Source: Adhaeribacter aerolatus
GTDB lineage: Bacteria > Bacteroidota > Bacteroidia > Cytophagales > Hymenobacteraceae
DNA length: 64,000 nt
Assembly (NCBI RefSeq): GCF_007991635.1
Contig: NZ_BJYS01000025.1
Coordinates: 1 to 64,000, forward strand
Reading direction: 5' to 3'
Part shown: positions 17,054 to 24,320 of the stretch, piece by piece
Position numbering within the stretch: position 1 is the stretch's first letter
Layout: each line of letters opens with the position of its first letter
The notes under the pieces: generated by a model
Databases searched by the model: none
Seen by the model: the letters and a program-made list of their open reading frames with translations, nothing else
What the model was told of the DNA's origin: nothing
Program-made: the position numbers and the translations under genes

Positions 17054-19192
17054 TTAAACGTTTACTTTAAGTATTTCGGTTAAGAGTTCGGGGCGTTTTA
17101 CGGCGGCACCCCGGTAAGCGCTGGCAGCTTCCAGAAAACGGAAAGCATCAGCTAAATAAGAAGCCGCAAAATCAGCCGTCGGCTCATTCTGGTTAATCTG
17201 CATTACGTGCGTTCTGAAATCAGGCGCAAACGTAAAAGTGCCGTCCTTTACAAAATTGGCCTCAAAATCGTTAATGATGCCAATCTGGGTGTTGGCACTT
17301 ACGCCTTTGTCTAAGAGCAGCGCTTTGGCTGTGCCCACAAATACACTGTAGCTGTAATAAATGGCATCCGCGTTAGCGCCTTGGCTTAAAGCTTCGGCAG
17401 CCCATTCGGCTTTTTCTTCGGCATCAAATAACAAAGTAGCTACCAAATCAATCATTACGCCGGCGCACTCACCTACGCCAATAGCGGTGGCAAATTGTTC
17501 TACGTGGCCCCAGTCTACGTAATCGCCGGGCTGCAGCTTGGTTAAATCGGCCAATGGCTTTAATAACTGGTAAAAATAATTTTTACCCTGCCGGTCGTAA
17601 TATTCGTTAAAAAGCTCGCCTTCCTGACCATTTTTTTCAAAATCATCAAATAAAACCCGCAGAATATCCGGACCTTTTTTGGTAGGTACTTTTACTACCC
17701 GCTCGGCCAAACGGCCTTCGCCGTCGGCAACGGTACCACCGCCCAGCATTACCTGTAGCGCCGGAATAACGTGGGGCCCGTGCTTAATAGAACTGCCGTG
17801 GAAACCAATCTGGGCCAAACCATGCTGGCCGCAGGAGTTCATACAGCCGCTGATTTTTATATTGATATCGTTGTTGTAAATTAAATCCGGATACTCATCC
17901 AGCATCATTTTTTCCAGGACTTCGGCCAGGTTCATGCTGTTGGTAATACCCAGGTTACAGGTATCGGTACCGGGGCAGGTTGTAATATCGGTAGTGCTGT
18001 TAAAACCAGGTAAAGCAAAACCGAGCGTATTTAGCACGTGGAAAACGTAAGGCAAAGCCTCCTGACGGATATATTTAAACAGTAAGCCCTGATTAGGCGT
18101 AACGCGCACGTCGTCGGCGGCATATTCTTTTACCAGTTGGGCTAAAATACGGGCCTTGTCGGTTGGAATATCGCCTTTTAGTACCCGCACCCAAACCGCG
18201 TAAAAGCCTTTTTGTTTTTGCTCGGTTACGTTGGTTTTCAGCCAGTCGTTGTAGTGCTGCTGGTTCAAAATTTCCACCTTCGGTACTTCTTTTTCCGGGG
18301 CCGGTTCGGCCTGCGGTACACTGTTGCGGTCGAATACGTAAGATTTGGTTTTGTTTGCCGTGCGCTCCTGGGCAACCAGTTCCATAAAAGCATCAAACCC
18401 GATTTTTTGGATCAGATACTTCATACGCGCCTTGTTGCGGCTTACGCGTTCGCCGTGGCGGTCAAAAACCCGGATAACCGATTCGATAAACGGAATTACT
18501 TGGTCTTCGGGCAGAAACTCGTAAGCGGTGTAAGCCAACATCGGCTGAGCACCCAGGCCGCCACCTACTTTAACTTTAAAACCGCGTACTTCTTCGCCAT
18601 TCTCCAACTGCACTTTGGGGATTAACCCAATATCATGGATATAAGAAAAAGCCGTGTCTTCGTCGCTGGAGGAGAACGCAATTTTAAACTTGCGGCCCAT
18701 TTCCTGGCAAATAGGATTGCGCACGAAATATTTAAAGGTTTGGTGGGCGTACGATGATACGTCGAACGGTTCGTTTGGATCGATGCCGGCATTAGGCGAA
18801 GCGGTTACGTTCCGGACGGTGTTTCCGCAGGCTTCCCGCAAGGTAATATCGTCCTGGGCCAGCTTTTCCCATAGCTCCGGAGTACGATCCAGGCTCACAA
18901 AGTGAATCTGAATATCCTGCCGGGTTGTTAAATGCAGGTTTTTAGAAGCATATTCATCCGACACATCGCAGATGCGGTACCACTGCTTTACCGTTAAACG
19001 GCCGAATGGCAATTTAATCCGCACCATTTGTACGCCGGGCTGCCGCTGGCCGTAAATACCGCGGGTTAAGCGCAAACTCCGGAATTTTTCTTCGGGCATC
19101 TGGCCTCCCCGGAACTGCCGTATTTTTTTATCCAAATCGAGAATCTCTTTCTGAACAATCGGGTTTTCTAACTCGGAACGAAAACTAAGCAT
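17054..19192 (-). CDS. Siroheme/4Fe-4S sulfite (or nitrite) reductase with C-terminal HEPN-like extension
   Basis: Protein of 712 residues. Two half-domains of the nitrite/sulfite reductase family fill residues 1-540. T-T-R-Q-D near 89-93 contacts siroheme. The 4Fe-4S cysteines are Cys406 and Cys412 (C-P-G-T-D-T-C) and Cys450 and Cys454 (C-M-N-S-C). The enzyme reduces sulfite to sulfide, or nitrite to ammonia, with six electrons. The neighbouring homocysteine synthase, TSUP transporter and cysteine-rich leader peptides favour sulfite. Residues 560-712 form a helical extension that I read as HEPN-like. The ATG at 19192 follows a 340-nt leader with two attenuator-like units. Confidence 0.88.
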   Translation of the reverse strand: MLSFRSELENPIVQKEILDLDKKIRQFRGGQMPEEKFRSLRLTRGIYGQRQPGVQMVRIKLPFGRLTVKQWYRICDVSDEYASKNLHLTTRQDIQIHFVSLDRTPELWEKLAQDDITLREACGNTVRNVTASPNAGIDPNEPFDVSSYAHQTFKYFVRNPICQEMGRKFKIAFSSSDEDTAFSYIHDIGLIPKVQLENGEEVRGFKVKVGGGLGAQPMLAYTAYEFLPEDQVIPFIESVIRVFDRHGERVSRNKARMKYLIQKIGFDAFMELVAQERTANKTKSYVFDRNSVPQAEPAPEKEVPKVEILNQQHYNDWLKTNVTEQKQKGFYAVWVRVLKGDIPTDKARILAQLVKEYAADDVRVTPNQGLLFKYIRQEALPYVFHVLNTLGFALPGFNSTTDITTCPGTDTCNLGITNSMNLAEVLEKMMLDEYPDLIYNNDINIKISGCMNSCGQHGLAQIGFHGSSIKHGPHVIPALQVMLGGGTVADGEGRLAERVVKVPTKKGPDILRVLFDDFEKNGQEGELFNEYYDRQGKNYFYQLLKPLADLTKLQPGDYVDWGHVEQFATAIGVGECAGVMIDLVATLLFDAEEKAEWAAEALSQGANADAIYYSYSVFVGTAKALLLDKGVSANTQIGIINDFEANFVKDGTFTFAPDFRTHVMQINQNEPTADFAASYLADAFRFLEAASAYRGAAVKRPELLTEILKVNV

Positions 19193-19230
19193 TGGTATAT
19201 TTATTTATAATTTTTCTAGTATAAAACAAT

Positions 19231-19260
19231 AAAGCCTTTCCGCTAAATCAGAAAGGCTTT
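19231..19260 (-). terminator. Attenuator hairpin 2 of the sulfite reductase leader
   Basis: Perfect 10-bp stem on the minus strand (AAAGCCTTTC with GAAAGGCTTT, 10-base loop) followed by ATTGTTTTAT, so the T tract is weak. It lies 38 bases before the reductase ATG. Its left arm, plus 19251-19259, can pair instead with GAAGGGCTT inside leader ORF 2 (plus 19296-19304): 9 bp with one G-U. That alternative would be an antiterminator. Confidence 0.6.
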
Positions 19261-19274
19261 GATAACAGTTGCTT

Positions 19275-19358
19275 TTAGAATTTAAAAGCCAAAACAAGCC
19301 CTTCTGCCGGATTATGGCAGCAACAACACATTGCCCGCTTGTTTATAATATTTGCCAT
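19275..19358 (-). CDS. Cysteine-rich leader peptide 2 (four consecutive Cys)
   Basis: ORF of 27 codons plus stop, ATG at 19358, TAA ending at 19275. The peptide begins M-A-N-I-I-N-K-R-A-M-C-C-C-C-H-N-P and ends F-K-F. Codons 11-14 are TGT, TGT, TGC, TGC. A run of four Cys is very unlikely by chance and is what a ribosome stalling on scarce Cys-tRNA would need. It lies between two hairpins in the 5' leader of the sulfite reductase gene. The second in-frame ATG, just before the Cys run, is an alternative start. Confidence 0.7.
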   Translation of the reverse strand: MANIINKRAMCCCCHNPAEGLVLAFKF

Positions 19359-19376
19359 TTAATTTTATTCAGCCAT

Positions 19377-19416
19377 AAAAAAAGGCCTTCCCTGATTATA
19401 TGAGGAAAGACCTTTT
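19377..19416 (-). terminator. Attenuator hairpin 1 (terminator) of the sulfite reductase leader
   Basis: A 13-bp stem on the minus strand, AAAAGGTCTTTCC with GGAAGGCCTTTT including G-U pairs, ends in a run of seven Ts: a canonical intrinsic terminator inside a 5' leader. Part of the left arm, CTTTCCTC (plus 19402-19409), is perfectly complementary over 8 bases to GAGGAAAG at plus 19448-19455, which overlaps the stop codon of leader ORF 1. The two pairings exclude each other, as in classical attenuators. Confidence 0.75.
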
Positions 19417-19453
19417 AAAGTTTTACAGTTTGTAGTATTTATACAACCTTTCC

Positions 19454-19534
19454 TCACGCAAGCGCCATACAACACATACAACATGCAGGGCAGTTGTAGC
19501 TGGGGGCAACGAAAGAAAAAGTGATTATGGTCAT
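19454..19534 (-). CDS. Cysteine-rich leader peptide 1 (five clustered Cys)
   Basis: ORF of 26 codons plus stop, ATG at 19534, TGA ending at 19454. The peptide ends Y-N-C-P-A-C-C-M-C-C-M-A-L-A, with five cysteines in eight residues. A ribosome stalled on these codons would leave the GAGGAAAG segment next to the stop free to form an antiterminator. A ribosome reaching the stop would cover it and let the terminator form. The ORF is short and hydrophobic, has no homology I recognise, and lies about 340 bases before the reductase start. Confidence 0.75.
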   Translation of the reverse strand: MTIITFSFVAPSYNCPACCMCCMALA

Positions 19535-19552
19535 TGTTTTATTTAATTTCCT

Positions 19553-19561
19553 GTAAAGATA
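19553..19561 (-). promoter_or_regulatory. Possible -7 element of the sulfite reductase leader
   Basis: TATCTTTAC on the minus strand differs from TAnnTTTG at the last base. It would start the leader transcript some 10 bases before leader ORF 1. No convincing -33 box is seen. Confidence 0.35.
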
Positions 19562-19688
19562 AAATGCCTATACGACTTTTCCGCCTGTTTGGCTAAAAAA
19601 TTTTAATATTTAACGTACTTACTTACATATTATTTAATGTGTATATAAATAGTAAAATGGCTTAGGTAGTTTTCCGGCGGCCCATTCT

Positions 19689-19696
19689 TAATTTTG
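19689..19696 (+). promoter_or_regulatory. Possible -7 element of the kynU promoter
   Basis: TAATTTTG fits TAnnTTTG exactly and lies about 100 bases before the kynU ATG. The -33 region has no TTG. It is divergent from the sulfite reductase leader. Confidence 0.4.
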
Positions 19697-19796
19697 CAGC
19701 AGCTATTTTACTTCTGTAAAAAAATATCGGATGTGGGACTTTTGCGTTGTTGTTGCGTAAGCCTGAAGAAGCCCAAACGCCGAATTATTTTAATTT

Positions 19797-21089
19797 ATGA
19801 ATTACCAGCATTTAGAATACCAGAATACCTTAGACTTTGCCAGAGATTTAGATCGCCAGGATGCTTTACACCACTTCCGTGACCAGTTTTATATACCGTC
19901 GGTAAACAACAAAGATTCTATTTATTTATGCGGTAATTCGCTGGGGTTACAGCCTAAAACTGCCCGTATTGCCGCCGAGCAGGAGTTTTGGGACTGGCAG
20001 AATTTAGGGGTGGAAGGCCACTTTCATGGTACCAATCCGTGGGTGCATTACCACGAATATTTGCAGGAAAAAGAAGCCCGGGTGGTAGGGGCGCAACCCG
20101 ACGAGGTAGTGGTAATGAATAACCTGACCACTAACCTGCACCTGATGCTGGTATCTTTTTACCGGCCCACGCCCTTTCGATATAAAATTATTACCGAAGC
20201 CGGTGCTTTCCCCTCAGACCAGTATGCCCTGGAAACCCAAGTAAGATACCATGGCCTGGATACCGACGAAGCGATTATTGAGCTGGCGCCCCGGCCCGGC
20301 GAACATACATTGCACACCGAAGATATTCTGGCGGCCATTCGGGAACACGCCGACGAACTGGCGCTGATTATGATGGGCGGCATTAATTACTATACCGGAC
20401 AGGTTTTTGATATGGCGGCTATTACGCGCGCAGGCCACGAGGCCGGCGCGCAGGTGGGTTTCGATTTGGCCCATGCGGCCGGCAATATTTTACTAAACCT
20501 GCACGACTGGGATGTAGATTTTGCGGTGTGGTGCACTTATAAATATTTAAATTCCGGACCAGGTGGTGTTGGTGGCACCTTTGTGCACGCCAGACACGCC
20601 CACGCTTCGGGCATACCGCGGTTTGGTGGCTGGTGGGGACATAACAAAGAAGAACGATTTCAGATGCGGAAAGGCTTTAAACCCATGCCGGGTGCGGCCG
20701 GCTGGCAGTTAAGCAATGCTTCTATCTTCCCGATGGCTATTCATAAGGCCTCTTTGGATATTTTTGATGCAGCTACTATGCCGGCTTTACGGGCGAAAAG
20801 CGAAAAACTGACCGGTTATTTAGAATATTTGATTAACCACCTCGGCGCTACCCAGGAAATACTCGAAATTATAACGCCCGCCGATCCGGCCTGGCGCGGT
20901 TGCCAGTTATCGTTGCTGGTACATCAAAATGGGCGGCAGGTGTTCGAAAAGCTTACCCAGGCCGGGGTAATCCTGGATTGGCGCGAGCCCAACGTTATCC
21001 GCGTAGCGCCCACCCCGCTTTACAATACATTTGAAGATGTTTTTTGCTTTGCCGAAATATTGCGGCAGAGCCTGGCGGTAAAAGATTAG
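19797..21089 (+). CDS. kynU: Kynureninase
   Basis: Protein of 430 residues, full length for kynureninase, a PLP enzyme that cleaves kynurenine or 3-hydroxykynurenine to anthranilate or 3-hydroxyanthranilate plus alanine. I-Y-L-C-G-N-S-L-G-L-Q-P near residues 41-52 is the family's opening motif, G-F-D-L-A-H-A-A-G-N near 220 holds the cofactor aspartate, and the PLP lysine is Lys249 in W-C-T-Y-K-Y-L-N-S-G-P-G-G. Kynurenine 3-monooxygenase is encoded 3.2 kb downstream on the same strand, so the pair probably serves tryptophan breakdown or NAD synthesis via quinolinate. Confidence 0.93.
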   Translation: MNYQHLEYQNTLDFARDLDRQDALHHFRDQFYIPSVNNKDSIYLCGNSLGLQPKTARIAAEQEFWDWQNLGVEGHFHGTNPWVHYHEYLQEKEARVVGAQPDEVVVMNNLTTNLHLMLVSFYRPTPFRYKIITEAGAFPSDQYALETQVRYHGLDTDEAIIELAPRPGEHTLHTEDILAAIREHADELALIMMGGINYYTGQVFDMAAITRAGHEAGAQVGFDLAHAAGNILLNLHDWDVDFAVWCTYKYLNSGPGGVGGTFVHARHAHASGIPRFGGWWGHNKEERFQMRKGFKPMPGAAGWQLSNASIFPMAIHKASLDIFDAATMPALRAKSEKLTGYLEYLINHLGATQEILEIITPADPAWRGCQLSLLVHQNGRQVFEKLTQAGVILDWREPNVIRVAPTPLYNTFEDVFCFAEILRQSLAVKD

Positions 21090-21172
21090 ATAAAAGTATA
21101 TTTTGCCTGCTTGTGGAGACAAATATCACCTAAGGAAGAAATATTGCTGCCTTAAACTAATAGTGAGCCAGG

Positions 21173-21670
21173 CTACCCAAACAAGGTTAACTGGTGGGTG
21201 CCGTTTATTTTACGTTCGTGGGCCAGCAGCCATTTCTTGCGCCATAAACCGCCGGCATAGCCTACCATTTGCCCGTCTGCGCCGATAACCCGGTGGCAGG
21301 GACGGATGAGTAATAATTTATTTTTGCCGTTGGCGCTGCCTACTGCCCGAATGGCGGCTAAGTTGCCTAATTGTACCGATAAATCGTAGTAAGACAAGGT
21401 GGTGCCGAAATCGATTTTTTCGAGTTGGTGCCATACCTGCTCCTGGAAGTTAGTGCCCGATGAAGCCAGGGGTAGCTGGAATGCTTTACGGGCACCGGCA
21501 AAATATTCGGCTAGTTGTTGTAAACAGTCGGTGAGGCAGGCTGGCAAATCAGGGGCATTAGGTTCTGCAGTTTCTTCCGTAAAGAGCACCGATACAATGG
21601 CCTCTTCCGTAGCGGTTATGGCTACTGTACCAATCGGAGAGGGGTAATAGGCCCGGAATAGTTTATCCAT
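21173..21670 (-). CDS. ogt: Methylated-DNA--protein-cysteine methyltransferase
   Basis: Protein of 165 residues. The suicide-acceptor motif P-C-H-R-V-I has Cys125, preceded by the recognition helix region A-I-R-A-V-G-S-A-N-G-K-N. The N-terminal half is the small ribonuclease-like domain of the Ogt/MGMT family. It removes alkyl groups from O6-alkylguanine in DNA. The length fits Ogt rather than Ada, and no Ada zinc domain is present. It is divergent from the AlkB-like gene with 73 bases between the starts, suggesting a shared control region for alkylation repair. Confidence 0.92.
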   Translation of the reverse strand: MDKLFRAYYPSPIGTVAITATEEAIVSVLFTEETAEPNAPDLPACLTDCLQQLAEYFAGARKAFQLPLASSGTNFQEQVWHQLEKIDFGTTLSYYDLSVQLGNLAAIRAVGSANGKNKLLLIRPCHRVIGADGQMVGYAGGLWRKKWLLAHERKINGTHQLTLFG

Positions 21671-21743
21671 TGGTAAGCTGTTTTAAGGTAAGAAAGCGGC
21701 AAGATAGCGATCCAAATGAGAAATAAAAGAGAACCGGCCAGAA

Positions 21744-22328
21744 ATGAAAACCAAATTAGCCTTACCCAATGCGGAAATATATTTTTGGCCGCAGTTTTTT
21801 AGCCCCAGACAAAGCAATTATTACCTAACCGAACTTACCCGCACGGTAGCCTGGCGGCAGGATAAAATAAGAATGTTCGGGAAAGAATTTTTGCTACCCC
21901 GTTTAACGGCCTGGTACGGCGATGCCGGTAAAAGCTACCAATATTCTGGTATTAGTATGAAGCCTTTGCCCTGGCTACCCGTTTTGCTACCACTGAAAGA
22001 AGTGGTGGAAGCGGCCGCAGGTCATAGGTTTAACAGTGTGCTGCTAAATTATTATCGCCACGGGCAAGACAGTATGGGCTGGCACAGCGACGATGAACCC
22101 GAATTAGGCCTAAACCCGGTTATTGCTTCCGTTTCGTTTGGGCAAGACAGGCGTTTCGATTTACGGCACCGGCAAGACAAAACGGTTCCGAAGCAATCGG
22201 TATGGCTGGAAGATGGTAGTCTGCTGCTCATGCAGGGCGCAACGCAACATTACTGGCAACACCAGCTACCAAAATCCGCCAAAGCCCCCGGTACCCGCCT
22301 GAATCTGACTTTTCGTACGATAAAATAA
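21744..22328 (+). CDS. AlkB-family 2-oxoglutarate/Fe(II) dioxygenase
   Basis: Protein of 194 residues. The iron ligands are visible as His114 and Asp116 in G-W-H-S-D-D-E and His173 in Y-W-Q-H-Q-L-P. Arg185 and Arg191 in R-L-N-L-T-F-R bind 2-oxoglutarate. The core N-Y-Y-R-H-G-Q-D-S-M-G-W-H is typical of ALKBH2/3-like members, which demethylate 1-methyladenine and 3-methylcytosine in DNA or RNA. Together with the divergent ogt gene it forms a small alkylation-repair pair. The ATG at 21744 is well placed. Confidence 0.9.
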   Translation: MKTKLALPNAEIYFWPQFFSPRQSNYYLTELTRTVAWRQDKIRMFGKEFLLPRLTAWYGDAGKSYQYSGISMKPLPWLPVLLPLKEVVEAAAGHRFNSVLLNYYRHGQDSMGWHSDDEPELGLNPVIASVSFGQDRRFDLRHRQDKTVPKQSVWLEDGSLLLMQGATQHYWQHQLPKSAKAPGTRLNLTFRTIK

Positions 22329-22634
22329 AGCTTTATGCGGCATATCTAAACCTAAGACCCTACTTTCCCGAATAAATGGGTTCTAAAATAAATAACCTGG
22401 TACCCAGAGCGGTTGTGCTGCATGAGGAGCAGGCACTGCAACCGATAATAAGCTATCTGTCGTATGTGCAGTTTTAAACAGATAAACCTGAAGTAGAAAT
22501 ATTGCCGTTAAGTTACCTGCTTCATTAGGGGCAGCTAACCCTAAACGGAAAAGAATAATCTGAACAAATATTAAACCTGCAGGAGCTTTAAGATAGCTAA
22601 AAAAGCAGCGTAGTACTTACTTAATGCTTTTTAT
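22329..22634. other. Intergenic, no gene seen
   Basis: About 300 bases between the AlkB-like and GH1-like genes. No ORF, terminator with a T tract, or repeat that I can support. Confidence 0.45.
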
Positions 22635-23849
22635 ATGAGACAAATCAGTCAATTTATGTTTGCCACCGGCATCGAGAATAGTTATCCGAATATAGTCTTG
22701 CCGGATGGTACCGTAAAACGGGTAGATGAAATGGAGAAAGCCAACCACTACGGGCGCTGGCGCGAAGATTTCAACCTGGTAAAGGAAATGGGAATTGAAT
22801 TCCTGCGTTACGGGCCGCCGTTTTATTCGGTTTTCGAAGGGCCCGGCCGGTACAACTGGGATTTTACCGACGAGACTTTTAATGCCCTGAAGGAAATGAA
22901 TATTGTGCCGATTGTGGACCTTTGCCACTTCGGTATGCCTGACTGGTTGGGTAACTTCCAGAACCCCGATTTCCCGGCTTACTTTGCTGAATACGCGCTG
23001 GCATTTGCCCGCCGTTATCCCTATTTACAATTTTATACGCCTATAAACGAAATATTTATTACGGCTATGTTCTCGGCCCAGTACGGCTGGTGGAACGAGT
23101 GCTTAGCCAGCGACCGGGCTTACGTAACGGCTTTAAAACATTTGTGTAAAGCCAATGTGCTGGCCATGGCGGCTATTATGCGGGTACAGCCCGAAGCCAT
23201 TTTTATTCAGAGCGAATCTTCGGAATATTTCCACGCCGAAGACCCGAGCTGCTCTAAGCTGGCGCATTTCCTCAATCAAAAGCGTTTCCTGTCGCTCGAT
23301 TTAACGTATGGGTACCCGATTTCGGCCGAAATGTTCCTGTACTTGCAAGATAATGGCATGACCCGGGAAGAGTACCAGTGGTTCCGCGAAAACCAGGTAA
23401 AAGCCCACTGTATTATGGGTAACGACTATTATTATACCAACGAGCACATGGTGCACCCCAACGGAACCACCAGTGCCTCCGGCGAAATATTTGGCTATTA
23501 CGTTATTACCCACCAATATTACCGCCGCTACCGCCTGCCGGTAATGCACACCGAAACCAACATGATTGAGCCGAACTCAGTGGGGTGGTTACGGAAAGAA
23601 TGGGCCAACGCCAAACGCCTCAAACGCGACGGTATTCCGCTGGTTGGCTTTACCTGGTACAGCCTCATCGACCAGGTTGACTGGGATTCGGCGCTGCGCA
23701 ACGATGCCGGTAATATTAACGCGCTTGGGCTGTACGACATGGACCGGAATATCCGGGCCGTTGGCAAGGAGTACAAAAAAATAATCCGGCAATGGAAAGG
23801 CGTGCTGCAGGAAGAAAGCTACGGTCTGCACTTTAACCATTATTTATAA
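22635..23849 (+). CDS. Glycoside hydrolase family 1-like protein
   Basis: Protein of 404 residues without a signal peptide. It has a TIM-barrel layout of family 1/clan GH-A: R-Y-G-P-P-F near 58-63, then T-P-I-N-E-I with probable acid/base Glu139, and M-H-T-E-T-N-M with probable nucleophile Glu307. The final strand W-Y-S-L-I-D-Q-V-D-W resembles the GH1 W-S-L-x-D-N-x-E-W motif. It is shorter than usual GH1 enzymes (about 450), so some loops are missing. Retaining beta-glycosidase activity is likely; the substrate is unknown. It lies between repair and kynurenine genes with no clear pathway link. Confidence 0.78.
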   Translation: MRQISQFMFATGIENSYPNIVLPDGTVKRVDEMEKANHYGRWREDFNLVKEMGIEFLRYGPPFYSVFEGPGRYNWDFTDETFNALKEMNIVPIVDLCHFGMPDWLGNFQNPDFPAYFAEYALAFARRYPYLQFYTPINEIFITAMFSAQYGWWNECLASDRAYVTALKHLCKANVLAMAAIMRVQPEAIFIQSESSEYFHAEDPSCSKLAHFLNQKRFLSLDLTYGYPISAEMFLYLQDNGMTREEYQWFRENQVKAHCIMGNDYYYTNEHMVHPNGTTSASGEIFGYYVITHQYYRRYRLPVMHTETNMIEPNSVGWLRKEWANAKRLKRDGIPLVGFTWYSLIDQVDWDSALRNDAGNINALGLYDMDRNIRAVGKEYKKIIRQWKGVLQEESYGLHFNHYL

Positions 23850-24187
23850 GATGTAGTTACCTCCTCCAATTCCTTCTAAAGGAGGAGAGCCCGGCTAATA
23901 GTTAAGCGCAGCCGGAAGATTATAGAATAGGCTTTGCTTAATATTTATACTACAATTAAATAGAGGATGGCAGCAACTGCGAAGCAGACTACAGCAGTTT
24001 GGGCGATGAGGGCCTTCTAAGGTTGTAGTGCTTTAGCATTCCGACATAGGAGGAAAGGAAAGATGAGCAGCCCGAATGACCAAACGGGCCCCCGCGGCCT
24101 GGAGCAAACTTAGGCTTGAAATATTAGTTAGCACTTCAGCCTTGAAAGATGAAATCTTTCAAAAGTAGAACGATAAGAAATATTCTT
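23850..24187. other. Intergenic region with several hairpins, GC-rich core
   Basis: A CTCCTCC/GGAGGAG hairpin lies just after the GH1-like stop (near 23863-23886). A GC-rich block (about 24060-24115) has short complementary arms such as CCCG/CGGG. A perfect 9-bp hairpin TTGAAAGAT-GAA-ATCTTTCAA lies near 24143-24163. No ORF is convincing. It may be a decayed repeat element or a structured RNA. Confidence 0.4.
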
Positions 24188-24222
24188 AAAAATACCCGAC
24201 TCAAGTAAGCCGGGTATTTTTA
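24188..24222. terminator. Terminator before kmo
   Basis: Stem AAAATACCCG/CGGGTATTTT with a 12-base loop, flanked by A and T runs. It separates the GH1-like gene from kmo. Confidence 0.7.
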
Positions 24223-24320
24223 TTTATCCATTTTCATCAGCTTTCAGGTATATTTTAAATTTATACCTTTACCAGTAACAGAACTTACCAGTAACAAAAG
24301 CATCGGCTCATACCAAAGGC

